Source of the DNA: a virus
DNA: 56,755 bases
Virus record (IMG/VR): IMGVR_UViG_3300042879_002674
Span: 1-56,755 of that record
Direction: 5' to 3' (one strand)
The position numbers were made by a program, and so were the translations under genes. Every line of letters begins with the position of its first letter. Within the stretch, counting starts at the first letter, position 1. This document shows, piece by piece, positions 36,084 to 44,475 of this stretch. Below the pieces are notes generated by a model. It was not told the DNA's origin and did not search any database. It saw only the letters and a list, made by a program, of their open reading frames with translations.

Positions 36084-36445
36084 TATTTAGTATTCATTAA
36101 TCCCATTATTTGGTCTAAACCTACTTCACCACCAGGTAAACTTGATCCTTCACCTATAGTGCTCACTGGGGGTGGTGTATATGCCGGTTGAGCATGTGAT
36201 GAATTAGCAGTAATGACTGTGTCAAATTCACCCCCAATCATATTTCTTAGATTACGTCTAAGATCATGATTTACAGTAGTACCATTTGATTGAATATTAA
36301 CTGTTGAAGGTGAGACAGGAACATATGTTTCCTGTACTACTGTTTTAGGTGATTTAACTGCTTCAAGTAGAATGTCTTTTAACTCTTCTTGAATTGCTTC
36401 ACGTACTGCTTCTTTTATTAATTTTTTTAGTCCGTCGATTTTCAT
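36083..36445 (-). CDS. Small baseplate-cluster protein (120 aa)
   Basis: N-terminal amphipathic helix KIDGLKKLIKEAVREAIQEE, then a Pro/Ser/Val-rich stretch and a Gly/Pro C-terminus. The helix resembles the leader peptides of the head-cluster proteins in pattern, but the position before gp25 argues for a tail role. Late core upstream with 6 bp to ATG. Not recognised. Confidence 0.65.
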   Translation of the reverse strand: MKIDGLKKLIKEAVREAIQEELKDILLEAVKSPKTVVQETYVPVSPSTVNIQSNGTTVNHDLRRNLRNMIGGEFDTVITANSSHAQPAYTPPPVSTIGEGSSLPGGEVGLDQIMGLMNTK

Positions 36446-36451
36446 ATGTTT

Positions 36452-36459
36452 ATAAATAT
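36452..36459 (-). promoter_or_regulatory. Late-promoter core before the 120-aa gene / gp25 operon
   Basis: Coding strand ATATTTATAAACAT then ATG at 36445. Confidence 0.55.
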
Positions 36460-36463
36460 TTAA

Positions 36464-37861
36464 TTATTCAGCTGTTACGCTGGGGTTTGAATCTATTATA
36501 AATTTTAATTGGGATATTAATACTGCTGGGTCAGATGCGAATGATGAATCAGTTTTTAATACATCTACACCTTGTTTGTTTTGGGCTACAGCATATCGTC
36601 TAATGTATTTACTTTTGTTTTTTTCATCAATTTTAACTCCTAAAGTAAATCCTTTATAAGTATTATTTTCACTTTGTGTAATGGCTACTGTAGGATTAGC
36701 TAAAGCATTGATTTCATCATTTATAGTTTCAAAATCCATATTTTGATCTTGAGCACAAAATTGTAATATTACATCTAATATACTTAAAAATTTTAAAATT
36801 GTTCCTAATAATATGCTAAATGAACCAACTGTTATATTTATAGATCCAATATTTTTATCTAAAACTTTAAGTTCATTTTCTAATTTAGCTACATAAGAAG
36901 CTATGGTAGTTTGAATCCCAGAAGTTAAGGGTGGAAATGTTGGGGGAAAACCAGTAGCAGGATATGGGTTGGATTTAGCTAATTGAATTCCTAATTGTAA
37001 TGTTGTTGCTATTGTATTTGTTATACCTAAAAAAGTTGTTAATGTAGATGTTGTTTTATAAATTCCATTTATCTGAGTAACTAAAGCATTACGTTGTCTA
37101 ATAATAGATTGTATTTTAGATGATGATGGACAGTCTATTAAAGTGATTAATTGTTCTACAGGAATTAAAGCTAATAATGATGGGGCTGCTCCTTTAGTTA
37201 ACGATTGTAATTTTTCTTTATCTTTAGCTGTGTTTTTAGCTGAGTTGGCTGTGTCTTTGGCTGCGTTAATTTTAGCTTGAGCTTCATCTTTTTTAGCTTG
37301 AGCATTTGCTTTTATAGAATCAACTGAAGAGTCTCCACTTATACCTAGTTGAGAAACTACTATAGGTATAATTTGTGGTGCCATAGGAGTAATTAATCCT
37401 ATAACAAATGGGATTAATCTTTTTTTAATAGTTGATTTTTGGCTATTAATAAAATTAGTAAACCTAACTTCAGGTGGTAGATCTGAGTTTAATGCTTGGG
37501 TTAATGCTTGGTTATCTTGAATTAATATCTCTTTATTAGTTTTAGCTATATTTAAAGCTGTTTCGTCTGTTACTTCAGACATTGTTGTTCTAGGAAGTTC
37601 ATATACAACATTATTCCCCCCAGTACTTGATTGATCTTGTGAGCCTTCAACAGTATATGGTAGTGGTTCGCCTGAGTTAGGGTCAACTATGTTATTAGCT
37701 AATAATATTTCTCTAGCTGCTCCTACTTCAGTGTTGCCCATTCTTGATGGACCATTAATAACTTGCCCATCAGGAGTAGTTAATATAGCAGATAATTCAG
37801 GACCACGTTTTTTAAACGTGATAGTACTTCCGTCACTAACTTTATATATAGGTGTACTCAT
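36464..37861 (-). CDS. Tail-cluster protein with hydrophobic and coiled-coil regions (465 aa)
   Basis: A 465-residue protein. Residues ~140-170 are hydrophobic (LIPFVIGLITPMAPQIIPIV), ~180-220 an Ala/Lys coiled coil (KANAQAKKDEAQAKINAAKD), and ~240-375 a long helical region. The helical, partly membrane-active look would fit a tape-measure-related, hub or injected protein, but the family is not recognised. Late core upstream (37877-37884). Its upstream neighbour is the plus-strand lipoprotein gene. Confidence 0.65.
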   Translation of the reverse strand: MSTPIYKVSDGSTITFKKRGPELSAILTTPDGQVINGPSRMGNTEVGAAREILLANNIVDPNSGEPLPYTVEGSQDQSSTGGNNVVYELPRTTMSEVTDETALNIAKTNKEILIQDNQALTQALNSDLPPEVRFTNFINSQKSTIKKRLIPFVIGLITPMAPQIIPIVVSQLGISGDSSVDSIKANAQAKKDEAQAKINAAKDTANSAKNTAKDKEKLQSLTKGAAPSLLALIPVEQLITLIDCPSSSKIQSIIRQRNALVTQINGIYKTTSTLTTFLGITNTIATTLQLGIQLAKSNPYPATGFPPTFPPLTSGIQTTIASYVAKLENELKVLDKNIGSINITVGSFSILLGTILKFLSILDVILQFCAQDQNMDFETINDEINALANPTVAITQSENNTYKGFTLGVKIDEKNKSKYIRRYAVAQNKQGVDVLKTDSSFASDPAVLISQLKFIIDSNPSVTAE

Positions 37862-37876
37862 GTTTGGTTATTTACA

Positions 37877-37884
37877 ATAAATAT
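37877..37884 (-). promoter_or_regulatory. Late-promoter core before the 465-aa gene
   Basis: Coding strand ATATTTATTGTAAAT, 15 nt before ATG at 37861; it is divergent from the plus-strand early promoter. Confidence 0.55.
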
Positions 37885-37904
37885 GCGAAAGATACGAAAT
37901 TATG

Positions 37905-37936
37905 TTTGGCTTTCCAAGTTATGTTTATTATATTTA
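37905..37936 (+). promoter_or_regulatory. Early promoter of the plus-strand lipoprotein gene
   Basis: The only plus-strand copy: TTTG (37905-37908), N20, TATATTTA, followed by the leader AATAAAGGTT and ATG at 37954. Confidence 0.8.
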
Positions 37937-37953
37937 ATATATAAATAAAGGTT

Positions 37954-38283
37954 ATGAAAAAGACATTATTACTCGGTTTGACAGTATGTTTAATTCAATC
38001 ATGTACTGTTTTTAAACATAAACCTAATTGCAGTCAAGATATTGTAGATTTGGTTAATTATGAAGATACAATTAAAGTTGAATTTAAAGGTATTGATTCG
38101 TTAGTCTTTAAAAATAAAGATTACAAACATGTAGCTGATTCATTGATGGTTAACCATAATGATGTTTATATGAGGATTGATGTTCAAAATATTCATACAG
38201 GATATATTCATCGAATTATTTTTAGTAGAGGAACATTTAATCGTTACCCATATGATGAGACTAATTATAAATGGATCAAATAA
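37954..38283 (+). CDS. Small lipoprotein, plus-strand moron-like gene (109 aa)
   Basis: A 109-residue predicted lipoprotein: signal MKKTLLLGLTVCLIQSC with lipobox IQSC, then a ~90-residue domain rich in Asp/His/Tyr. It is the only plus-strand gene of the window, with its own early promoter, lodged between two minus-strand tail genes with 2 bp to the convergent neighbour. Exposed on the cell envelope it could block superinfection, as the T5 Llp lipoprotein does; that analogy is inference. No family recognised. Confidence 0.8.
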   Translation: MKKTLLLGLTVCLIQSCTVFKHKPNCSQDIVDLVNYEDTIKVEFKGIDSLVFKNKDYKHVADSLMVNHNDVYMRIDVQNIHTGYIHRIIFSRGTFNRYPYDETNYKWIK

Positions 38284-38285
38284 TA

Positions 38286-39827
38286 TTAATTATCTGATTT
38301 TATTGAGTTAAGAGCATTAGTTGAAAATACAGCTGGGTTGGTTTCGGTTATTTTGTCTTTGCAGACATCATATTTGAATAACCATATTGTTTCATCTCTA
38401 TTTGATGGGGTTTTACCTTCTAATGTTTCAGAAGCATATGTGACTACAAATGAATTATTTTGTGGTTTGATTTTATATAACTTAAATGCTCCAACTCCTT
38501 CATGACATTTATTAACTCCCCAAAAATCTTTATAATTTTCAGTTCCTGGGGGTTTAAAACAAGTTATGCTAAAAGTTATAATTTTTTCATTTAAACCAGC
38601 AGTTAATTCTTTTAGTTTAGATGAATTAATTATAAATCTATTATATCTATATCCTCCTATTCTTTTAACTTTTGGAGGAGTACTATTATTAATAGGAAAT
38701 AAGTCTCCTTCTTGAAGAAATTTAAATCTTTCTTCATTTTCAGGTGAAGTAGGTGAATTGTACCCTGTAATTATATTTTCGTAATTTTTTACTTCAGTAT
38801 ATATGTTATTAAAATTACTTTCAGCTAAAGACTGAGGTATATTATTATTTAAACTAGCGTAATCATTTCCATCATCTCTTAATAATATTTTATTATTAGC
38901 CTTTACTTGATATGTAGCTGAGTTGCATTGGTGTCCTTTTCCTATATACATTACATCAAATACTAGATTATTAGCTAAACAATCTTTATTAGCGAGTTCA
39001 ACTGTTATACGTGTATATTGATCTTTTTTATATTTAGGTAAATCCGCTGTTCTTGTGACCTCAGTATTAGGGTCTGATGCTTTTAATTCTTCTAGTAATT
39101 GTTTATTTTTAGCTATAACATCAGGTCTTTCTGTTATAGTTAATATATTAGGGTTTATTGGATTTGGAGTATAAAATCTTTCCCAAAGTTCTTGACCTAC
39201 TCTAGTTATATCACCAAATTCAATTATAGGTCTATTATTTACTTTAATATTAGGATTTTCAATATATTTTCTATTTAAAAAATTATCTACATATTTTTGT
39301 AATGCTTCTGCTCTTGCTTTTGCTAAAGATCCAGGTGTTCTTCTAAACTCATCTGTCCTATCAACCCCATCTCCTGTCTCATTATCAGCGTTAGTTACTT
39401 GTGATTCTGAAGAAGTGATAGTAATTTTTGTATTACCAGGGTTATTTTTTATAAACTCAAATAAATCTTCAAGTTCTTGGTTTATTACTTCTTTAGACTC
39501 ATTACTTAATGAATCTACAAGATATGTTCCTGACTCATATAATCCTTGAAGATCAAGAGTACCACCTTTTACAGGATCTATATATCCATTTAATATTTCT
39601 GTTGGTTGAGGATTAGTAACTTGTTTAGCTTCAAGCCCAGATTTAGAAAATGTAACTGTTATATCTTTTGGATCAAGTGATACTGCTAGTAAAATTATCC
39701 ACTTCCCGTTTTCATCTGTTGCAGTAGAATTGTTAGATACAATTCCTGGGCCTGTGATAGTTACTTTAACATCTTTTAATTTTTGTCCATTTGTATCTAA
39801 GACCTGTCCTTCAAATCTATTAGGCAT
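38286..39827 (-). CDS. Baseplate/tail protein with carboxypeptidase-regulatory-like and OmpA-like domains (513 aa)
   Basis: Residues 1-75 (FEGQVLDTNGQKLKDVKVTI ... SATDENGKW-like) form a carboxypeptidase-regulatory-like beta sandwich. Residues ~115-280 resemble an OmpA-C-like peptidoglycan-associated fold (IKNNPGNTKITITSSESQ; GSLAKARAEALQKYV). The C-terminal ~200 residues are beta-rich with few Cys. Sitting next to the spike-like protein, it may help the tail tip engage peptidoglycan. Domain calls are from pattern only. Confidence 0.75.
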   Translation of the reverse strand: MPNRFEGQVLDTNGQKLKDVKVTITGPGIVSNNSTATDENGKWIILLAVSLDPKDITVTFSKSGLEAKQVTNPQPTEILNGYIDPVKGGTLDLQGLYESGTYLVDSLSNESKEVINQELEDLFEFIKNNPGNTKITITSSESQVTNADNETGDGVDRTDEFRRTPGSLAKARAEALQKYVDNFLNRKYIENPNIKVNNRPIIEFGDITRVGQELWERFYTPNPINPNILTITERPDVIAKNKQLLEELKASDPNTEVTRTADLPKYKKDQYTRITVELANKDCLANNLVFDVMYIGKGHQCNSATYQVKANNKILLRDDGNDYASLNNNIPQSLAESNFNNIYTEVKNYENIITGYNSPTSPENEERFKFLQEGDLFPINNSTPPKVKRIGGYRYNRFIINSSKLKELTAGLNEKIITFSITCFKPPGTENYKDFWGVNKCHEGVGAFKLYKIKPQNNSFVVTYASETLEGKTPSNRDETIWLFKYDVCKDKITETNPAVFSTNALNSIKSDN

Positions 39828-39829
39828 AG

Positions 39830-41107
39830 TTATATTGTTTTAACTGTTTTAGATAATAAATTTTTAGCATTTATTATATTTAAAAGATCATTACTTAAAG
39901 TTTCAGCATCTGAAGCTATAGCTTGTAAGGATACAATTGGTGCTCCATTACTATCAGTAGCTGTTTGGAAGGCTATATTAAGTGTTTGTAAGAATACAGC
40001 TATATCTCCTAATACAAAGTTTAAATTCTCACCTAATACAACAGATTGTATTTTAGTTCCTTCAACACCTTCAGATGAACCTAAATATACTTTATTAGCG
40101 GTTAATGATATTTGTTTAGCATCTACTCCTAAAGTTTCACCACATGATAATTGAATTGATTTATTAGCTAAAGCTAATATTGAATCGGATTTAGCATTAA
40201 ATACTAACCTACCTGAGTTGAGTATAATTTGGTTTCCTTCATATTGTCCTACATTGGTAGGAGGAGTTGATTTAGAAAATGAAAAATTATTTACACTAGC
40301 TGGGAATAGGGGTAGTTGTTGGTTAGAAGTTAAATAAATTGATGATTTATCATTATTGATGTCTTCAGTTACAGGGACCCAAGGATCACTTTCATAATTG
40401 GCTTGCCCATTTCTTATTATAGTAATTGGGTCACCATTTACATAACTAGCACCACCAGACCATTGATTGGGTATAAATGAATTACCTACAGTTGAACCTA
40501 GACGAATTGAATTACCCCATCTACCTTCATATATTACATCTCCTTCATATGGTAATAAAGAATGAATATCTGTTTTTTCATCAAATGTTTTCCCTAAAAA
40601 TATATCAGTACTATTATCTGTTACTCTTCTATAAGATCCTAATGTAGTAGAAACATAATCTCTATTTTCAGCTGGGGTTAAATTAGGGGATACAGGAACT
40701 GCATTATGGTGTTGACTATTCCATATATTTGAAGGAGGAAAATAATACGCTACAGATGAATTTGGGTTATCAGTTAGATTAGCCCCAGGTAAAAATATAA
40801 CATATGTTAATTCATTAATAAGAGGATATTGCTTTATATTAGGGAGTAATGGGGTAGCAACTGTATTAGTTGTTGAATTAGTAGAAATAGCACTTAATCC
40901 ATAATATGCTTCTTCATAGAAAATAGTTCCAATACTATTCCATTCCCCATATTCTTTAAATTTAGGATGAGAATTATCTAATATAATATCTAATACTCTA
41001 ATAGGTATAATTTTAATACCACCTCTACCTAGATTAGCTAATGAAGAAGGACTTACATTAAAAGTATTTTGATATGTACCTGCAGGGCCGAATCTAATAT
41101 TAGCCAT
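39830..41107 (-). CDS. Baseplate spike/hub-like protein (gp5/VgrG-type C-terminus), 425 aa
   Basis: The middle has PYEGDVIYEGRWGNSIRLGS, a motif common to T4-like baseplate structural proteins. The region ~290-345 (IILNSGRLVFNAKSDSILAL, SIQLSCGETLGVDAKQISLT) shows the short alternating strands of a triple-beta-helix needle like the gp5/VgrG tip. No lysozyme domain is visible. Location ahead of gp25 agrees with T4 gene 5. Gene is coupled (1-bp overlap) to the 113-aa gene upstream. Confidence 0.75.
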   Translation of the reverse strand: MANIRFGPAGTYQNTFNVSPSSLANLGRGGIKIIPIRVLDIILDNSHPKFKEYGEWNSIGTIFYEEAYYGLSAISTNSTTNTVATPLLPNIKQYPLINELTYVIFLPGANLTDNPNSSVAYYFPPSNIWNSQHHNAVPVSPNLTPAENRDYVSTTLGSYRRVTDNSTDIFLGKTFDEKTDIHSLLPYEGDVIYEGRWGNSIRLGSTVGNSFIPNQWSGGASYVNGDPITIIRNGQANYESDPWVPVTEDINNDKSSIYLTSNQQLPLFPASVNNFSFSKSTPPTNVGQYEGNQIILNSGRLVFNAKSDSILALANKSIQLSCGETLGVDAKQISLTANKVYLGSSEGVEGTKIQSVVLGENLNFVLGDIAVFLQTLNIAFQTATDSNGAPIVSLQAIASDAETLSNDLLNIINAKNLLSKTVKTI

Positions 41108-41448
41108 TACTCCTCAGTTTTAAATTTATCTAACTCTGCTAATAACTGCTGTTTTTCTTCTTCAGATATACCAAAGCCACCATCACTTGGACCAGCGTTA
41201 TTATTCATAATACGTTGGATAATAGTAGCCATCTTAATTAATTGTTCATCATTTTTAACACTTATTTCTAAGTATTCTTTAATCAAAGGAACAATAAGGG
41301 TAGCATCACCTATTTCTTGTACAAGTGGTTTAAGTTCTGATATTAAGATAGATATTTGTTTGTCTTTCTTTTGTTGGTTGGTGTAAATCTCTTCTAGTAT
41401 ATCAGAGAATTTCTTTTTACCAAATACAACATTGTCTAGTCCATTCAT
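41107..41448 (-). CDS. Small helical protein (113 aa)
   Basis: A 113-residue Lys/Glu/Ile-rich helical protein, likely coiled coil (residues ~20-60) with a Gly-rich break (NNNAGPSDGGFG) near residue 85. First gene of the baseplate transcript, preceded by a late core (41461-41468). Possibly a chaperone or small structural piece; not recognised. Confidence 0.65.
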   Translation of the reverse strand: MNGLDNVVFGKKKFSDILEEIYTNQQKKDKQISILISELKPLVQEIGDATLIVPLIKEYLEISVKNDEQLIKMATIIQRIMNNNAGPSDGGFGISEEEKQQLLAELDKFKTEE

Positions 41449-41460
41449 AATATTTTATTT

Positions 41461-41468
41461 ATAAATAT
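41461..41468 (-). promoter_or_regulatory. Late-promoter core at the head of the baseplate cluster
   Basis: Coding strand ATATTTATAAATAAAATATT, 12 nt before ATG at 41448. Confidence 0.6.
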
Positions 41469-41473
41469 GAACA

Positions 41474-42190
41474 TTAGAAATTTGTATATCCGTTTTCTAG
41501 ATAAAAATAATAATGTTGTTTAAATATATCATATAACTTGTTGGCTATCTTAGTGATTTTAGGGGTTTTAGCATCAATAATCTCACGAATATATATATAC
41601 AGTGCTTTTTTATTAAAAATGTCTATATGCTCTCTTTTACGGAATAACTCAAGAATAGCATCTGCTATTTGAGCGTCTGCTTCTTTAGGAAATAAAGTAT
41701 AGATATTATTTGTACAATAAGTAACATATTCATCTAAGAAATTAGATAATTTATCTTGAGATGAGCCCTCATCTATTCTATAAGAAAAATCTTCATTTGA
41801 TTCAATTTCCTCAATAGGTGCTTTATCTACTCGTTTCTTATAATTTTTAGTATTAGTAATAATTAAGTAACGTTTAGCAATAGTACCAAAATATGAGAAT
41901 GCTTTTGCTCCTTTAGCTGGATTGAATAAATGAATTTTTGAAAGTAAAAATGTTATTACTTCGTGTTGTAAATCTTCAATATTATCTACCTCAGTATAGT
42001 AAAACTTAAAAGTATGAATAATATTTTCTGTTAATTTAAAAAACGCGTAATGAATACGTTCACGATATATCTTATCTTTTAACTCAAAGTCAGTAGTTGA
42101 GTTATACTCATTAATAGCATTTTCTGTGTCTTGAGTGAAGTATTGAACACCTTTAGGTTTTCTTTTTTTAGCCTCTTGTATTTCAATCAT
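41474..42190 (-). CDS. 55: Late-transcription sigma factor, T4 gp55-like
   Basis: A 238-residue protein with the gp55-type core: DNIEDLQHEVITFLLSKIHL followed by FNPAKGAKAFSYFGTIAKRY (~residues 68-108), equivalent to sigma region 2 that opens the late promoter. T4 gp55 is 185 aa. It should direct host RNA polymerase to late promoters; the ATATTTAT boxes before virion genes are the candidate targets. It overlaps the TM/coiled-coil gene upstream by ATGA, so it is made from the HD-hydrolase operon. Confidence 0.85.
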   Translation of the reverse strand: MIEIQEAKKRKPKGVQYFTQDTENAINEYNSTTDFELKDKIYRERIHYAFFKLTENIIHTFKFYYTEVDNIEDLQHEVITFLLSKIHLFNPAKGAKAFSYFGTIAKRYLIITNTKNYKKRVDKAPIEEIESNEDFSYRIDEGSSQDKLSNFLDEYVTYCTNNIYTLFPKEADAQIADAILELFRKREHIDIFNKKALYIYIREIIDAKTPKITKIANKLYDIFKQHYYFYLENGYTNF

Positions 42191-42462
42191 AAATTTTTAA
42201 TTTGGAAAGCATTTAATGCTTCTTGAAGTTGTTTAACAGATTGGAAAAAGAAACCAATTTCATCATCTGATTCGAATGAACCTTTATGGTCTATTTCTTT
42301 AAGTTTTTTATCTGATAATTCGATTATACCTGATATTTTGTTTAGGTATCCCATATATCCTGCTAGGATATCTTCTTGGCGCTCATTCTTTTTAAGAAGG
42401 TTAAAGGTCGTGAATCCTAAGACCACGACCATTAAGCCTAATATTATTGTTAATATTATCAT
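42187..42462 (-). CDS. Membrane-anchored coiled-coil protein (91 aa)
   Basis: One N-terminal transmembrane segment (residues 2-20, IILTIILGLMVVVLGFTTF) and a soluble helical tail of ~70 residues. Overlaps the HD-domain gene upstream and the sigma factor gene downstream by 4 bp each. Role unknown. Confidence 0.7.
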   Translation of the reverse strand: MIILTIILGLMVVVLGFTTFNLLKKNERQEDILAGYMGYLNKISGIIELSDKKLKEIDHKGSFESDDEIGFFFQSVKQLQEALNAFQIKNL

Positions 42463-43229
42463 ATACTATCTAACATGTTCATTAAACCTTGAGACTTAAC
42501 ATTACTTAATGTTTTTGTCTTAATTGTTTGTTTAGGTGCTTTAGTAACAGCAAAATTATTTACTTTTTTAACTTCACCTTTCAATTTAGGATTCCATTCA
42601 CGCTCAAATTCAATACGAGCAGCCATTAAATCTGCTTGGTGAACAATGTAAATTAATGAAGTACGAGGTTTAGTTTCTGGTGACCAAGACATTAAATATG
42701 GCTTGTTAGCATCATCATATAAACCATCATGCAACTTAATTGCTAACCACTCGTTTTTAGACATCTGAATACCATGAGAAAGTAATAAATGTAGACTACG
42801 ATCTGGTACTGACATGAATTCTAAACGATCGTTAAATTTATAATCTTCACCTAGTTTATCTTTACGCCATTGGTCATCCTGAGGAATATATGCTTCATGT
42901 TGTTCATCACCCATTTTACCTAAGTCATGATTTAGAGCTGCAAATACTAATTCTTCTTTAGTGTAAGTAGACTCATCTACTCCCATTTCAACCCAAACAT
43001 TATTTAATTTAAGAGCACAATCTACTACTCGTAATACGTGATCTACGTAACCACCTGGGAAAGCATTATGATATTCTTTCTTATGAGCAGCAGGCATTAG
43101 CATAATACGTTCTGAGTATTTAGAGTAAAAATCTAGTAATTGTGAACGGCGTGGTTCACTGATGTAAGATTTAATGGTTTCTTCTAAATCTACCCAGTTT
43201 TGTTGGATTTGTTCTGCTGTTAAATTCAT
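42459..43229 (-). CDS. HD-domain metal-dependent phosphohydrolase (256 aa)
   Basis: I start it at 43229 (MNLTAEQIQQ), 1 bp after the stop of the 60-aa gene; an upstream ATG 30 nt away overlaps that gene. HD signature: GGYVDHVLRV (His-Val), then AALNHDLGKMGDE (the HD pair, near residue 100) and a later LLLSHGI and IVHQADLMAARIE. Such proteins hydrolyse nucleotides or second messengers. In an early operon with a folded leader and the late sigma factor. Confidence 0.85.
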   Translation of the reverse strand: MNLTAEQIQQNWVDLEETIKSYISEPRRSQLLDFYSKYSERIMLMPAAHKKEYHNAFPGGYVDHVLRVVDCALKLNNVWVEMGVDESTYTKEELVFAALNHDLGKMGDEQHEAYIPQDDQWRKDKLGEDYKFNDRLEFMSVPDRSLHLLLSHGIQMSKNEWLAIKLHDGLYDDANKPYLMSWSPETKPRTSLIYIVHQADLMAARIEFEREWNPKLKGEVKKVNNFAVTKAPKQTIKTKTLSNVKSQGLMNMLDSI

Positions 43230-43230
43230 A

Positions 43231-43413
43231 TTAATTATACATTGTTTGTTCAGACTCAACGAATAAACGAGTTTGTTCGATTATCTCTTTTAATTTATTA
43301 ATACCTTCTAAATAAATTTCTAAAGGTTGTTCTTGTTTAACAATAAAATTCAGTTGGTTAGCAAGATTATCCATCTTATCTAATTGATGTAACACGTTGT
43401 CTTTGTTTTTCAT
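43231..43413 (-). CDS. Small helical protein (60 aa)
   Basis: A 60-residue, fully helical, charged protein (two short helices). First gene behind the structured leader 43436-43497; the HD hydrolase follows after 1 bp. A regulator or leader-encoded partner is possible. Not recognised. Confidence 0.65.
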   Translation of the reverse strand: MKNKDNVLHQLDKMDNLANQLNFIVKQEQPLEIYLEGINKLKEIIEQTRLFVESEQTMYN

Positions 43414-43435
43414 ACGTTTATTATTTGTTTTATAT

Positions 43436-43497
43436 ACCCGTGGTCACATTCCACGTTCTTTATTTCCTACGTTTTAGATGTTTCCTAAAACCCGTAT
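43436..43497 (-). promoter_or_regulatory. Structured 5' leader with two 7-nt-loop hairpins
   Basis: Transcript order: GTTTTAG-GAAACAT-CTAAAAC hairpin (43491-43471), ~15 nt linker, CGTGG-AATGTGA-CCACG hairpin (43455-43439), closed by ATAC/GTAT (43497-43494 with 43437-43434). The loops hold ACAT and ATGT, which can pair. It resembles a three-way junction with kissing loops. Confidence 0.5.
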
Positions 43498-43532
43498 CTA
43501 TATAATACGAATTAGGACTTGCGAGGCCAAGC
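43498..43532 (-). promoter_or_regulatory. Variant promoter for the HD-hydrolase/sigma operon
   Basis: CTTG (43531-43528), N20, TATTATATAG. The first base of the -33 box differs from the TTTG copies, as it does in the HTH-gene promoter. Confidence 0.5.
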
Positions 43533-43537
43533 TATTT

Positions 43538-43951
43538 TTAAGAGGGGTTTGCTACGTCTTGTATTTTTTTAAGAAGAGCACAATTCTCATATTCTTCTAA
43601 ATCTTCAAAATGAGAAAGTGCTGATGATAATGCTTTTAAGAAATGTTCATCTGAATATAATATAAGACAATCACGATGCATTTGGTTAGTAGTGTCTATT
43701 TTAGAGATATGGTCCATAGCCCTAGTGAACACCATCATCCCACCAGCTAACTTGATATCATCAATATCTAATTTAGGGTCAGATGATTCAAAGAATTCTA
43801 TCATCTGTTTACTAAATACTTTATAATTTATGATTAACTTTTTAAACATTCCCATCCATACAATAGGGTGATCTGATAAGTCTACTTGAGTAGTACTTAT
43901 AGTTTCCTCTTCAGGGGACTTAAATAAGTTAAAAATATCATCAATATTCAT
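43538..43951 (-). CDS. Helical hypothetical protein (137 aa)
   Basis: A 137-residue soluble, helical protein, Asp/Glu-rich at the start, with the stretch LAGGMMVFTRAMDHISKID. Preceded by TATATTTAGAT next to ATG without a TTTG box 20 nt away, and by a terminator (43981-43997), so the promoter class is unclear. Function unknown. Confidence 0.65.
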   Translation of the reverse strand: MNIDDIFNLFKSPEEETISTTQVDLSDHPIVWMGMFKKLIINYKVFSKQMIEFFESSDPKLDIDDIKLAGGMMVFTRAMDHISKIDTTNQMHRDCLILYSDEHFLKALSSALSHFEDLEEYENCALLKKIQDVANPS

Positions 43952-43980
43952 ATATCTAAATATATGTTAAGTAGGGAAAT

Positions 43981-43997
43981 AGCGGCTTTAAGCCGCT
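43981..43997 (-). terminator. Hairpin after the 47-aa membrane protein gene
   Basis: 7-bp stem AGCGGCT/AGCCGCT with 3-nt loop, 13 bp past the stop at 44010. Confidence 0.6.
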
Positions 43998-44009
43998 TTA
44001 ACCATCAAA

Positions 44010-44153
44010 TCAACCCTTTAATAATTGTTTGATATGTCGAGTTTTTAACTCACTTATTTCTTTCTCTAATTGTTCTACTCGTTTACTTATAGTAAAGAGA
44101 TAAGTAATTGATAGAATTGTCTCAATAAGTAAAATAATTGTTAATAATAACAT
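44010..44153 (-). CDS. Small membrane protein with coiled coil (47 aa)
   Basis: Start chosen at 44153 because an upstream ATG would lie in the tRNA-Met gene. One transmembrane segment (LLLTIILLIETILSITYLFT) and a Lys/Glu coiled coil of ~25 residues. It follows the tRNA transcript by 14 bp and may be read from the same promoter. Confidence 0.55.
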   Translation of the reverse strand: MLLLTIILLIETILSITYLFTISKRVEQLEKEISELKTRHIKQLLKG

Positions 44154-44167
44154 AATAATAAATTTAG

Positions 44168-44241
44168 TGCGCCCTACAGGAATCGAACCTGTCACCCGCT
44201 GATTATGAGTCAGCTGCTCTAACCAAATGAGCTAAGGGCGC
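44168..44241 (-). tRNA. tRNA with CAU anticodon (Met, or Ile2 after modification)
   Basis: Complete cloverleaf of 74 nt: acceptor GCGCCCT/AGGGCGC, anticodon loop CTCATAA in stem TGACT/AATCA-type pairing, T-loop TTCGATT. Discriminator A; CCA not encoded. Lies in the Thr, tRNA-like, Met cluster. Confidence 0.9.
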
Positions 44242-44246
44242 TATTG

Positions 44247-44387
44247 TACTCAAGGCAGGAGTTGAACCTGCACGGGCTGCCATTATAATGACCACATCTT
44301 ATTCAGACACTTTTTTACCCACGTTGTTATAACCATACGTCGCGTCTACCATCGACCAGGGCCTCCTGATCCTTTCGCCACTTGAGT
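44247..44387 (-). tRNA. Oversized tRNA-Leu-like gene (141 nt) with D-loop hairpin insert
   Basis: Acceptor ACTCAAG/CTTGAGT and T-arm GCAGG-TTCAACT-CCTGC are perfect. The Leu-type D-arm (TGGCGAAA...TGGTAGACGC) is interrupted by a hairpin GATCAGG-AGGC-CCTGGTC. A possible anticodon loop GTTATAA (UAU) sits on a bulged stem, followed by an extra ~50 nt before the T-arm. The true anticodon is not certain; it could be a pseudo-tRNA. Confidence 0.5.
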
Positions 44388-44391
44388 GTAG

Positions 44392-44463
44392 AGCTTCTTG
44401 TAGGAATCGAACCCACTTATCCTGAGTACAAATCAGGTGCATCACCTTTTATGCTTAAGAAGC
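44392..44463 (-). tRNA. tRNA-Thr (UGU)
   Basis: 72 nt: acceptor GCTTCTT/AAGAAGC, anticodon stem CCTGA/TCAGG with loop TTTGTAC (anticodon TGT), T-arm GTGGG-TTCGATT-CCTAC with one G-U pair. First tRNA after the promoter at 44476-44508. Confidence 0.9.
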
Positions 44464-44475
44464 TTTTATATATGA

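Noticed and set aside
43436-43497. Purine-type riboswitch
   Set aside because: Two 7-nt loops fit in outline, but the conserved junction bases (such as the UUUCUA type J2/3) are not present.
44247-44387. Group I intron in the long tRNA-like gene
   Set aside because: The extra sequence is about 55-70 nt in all, too short for a group I intron core, and part of it is in the D-loop.
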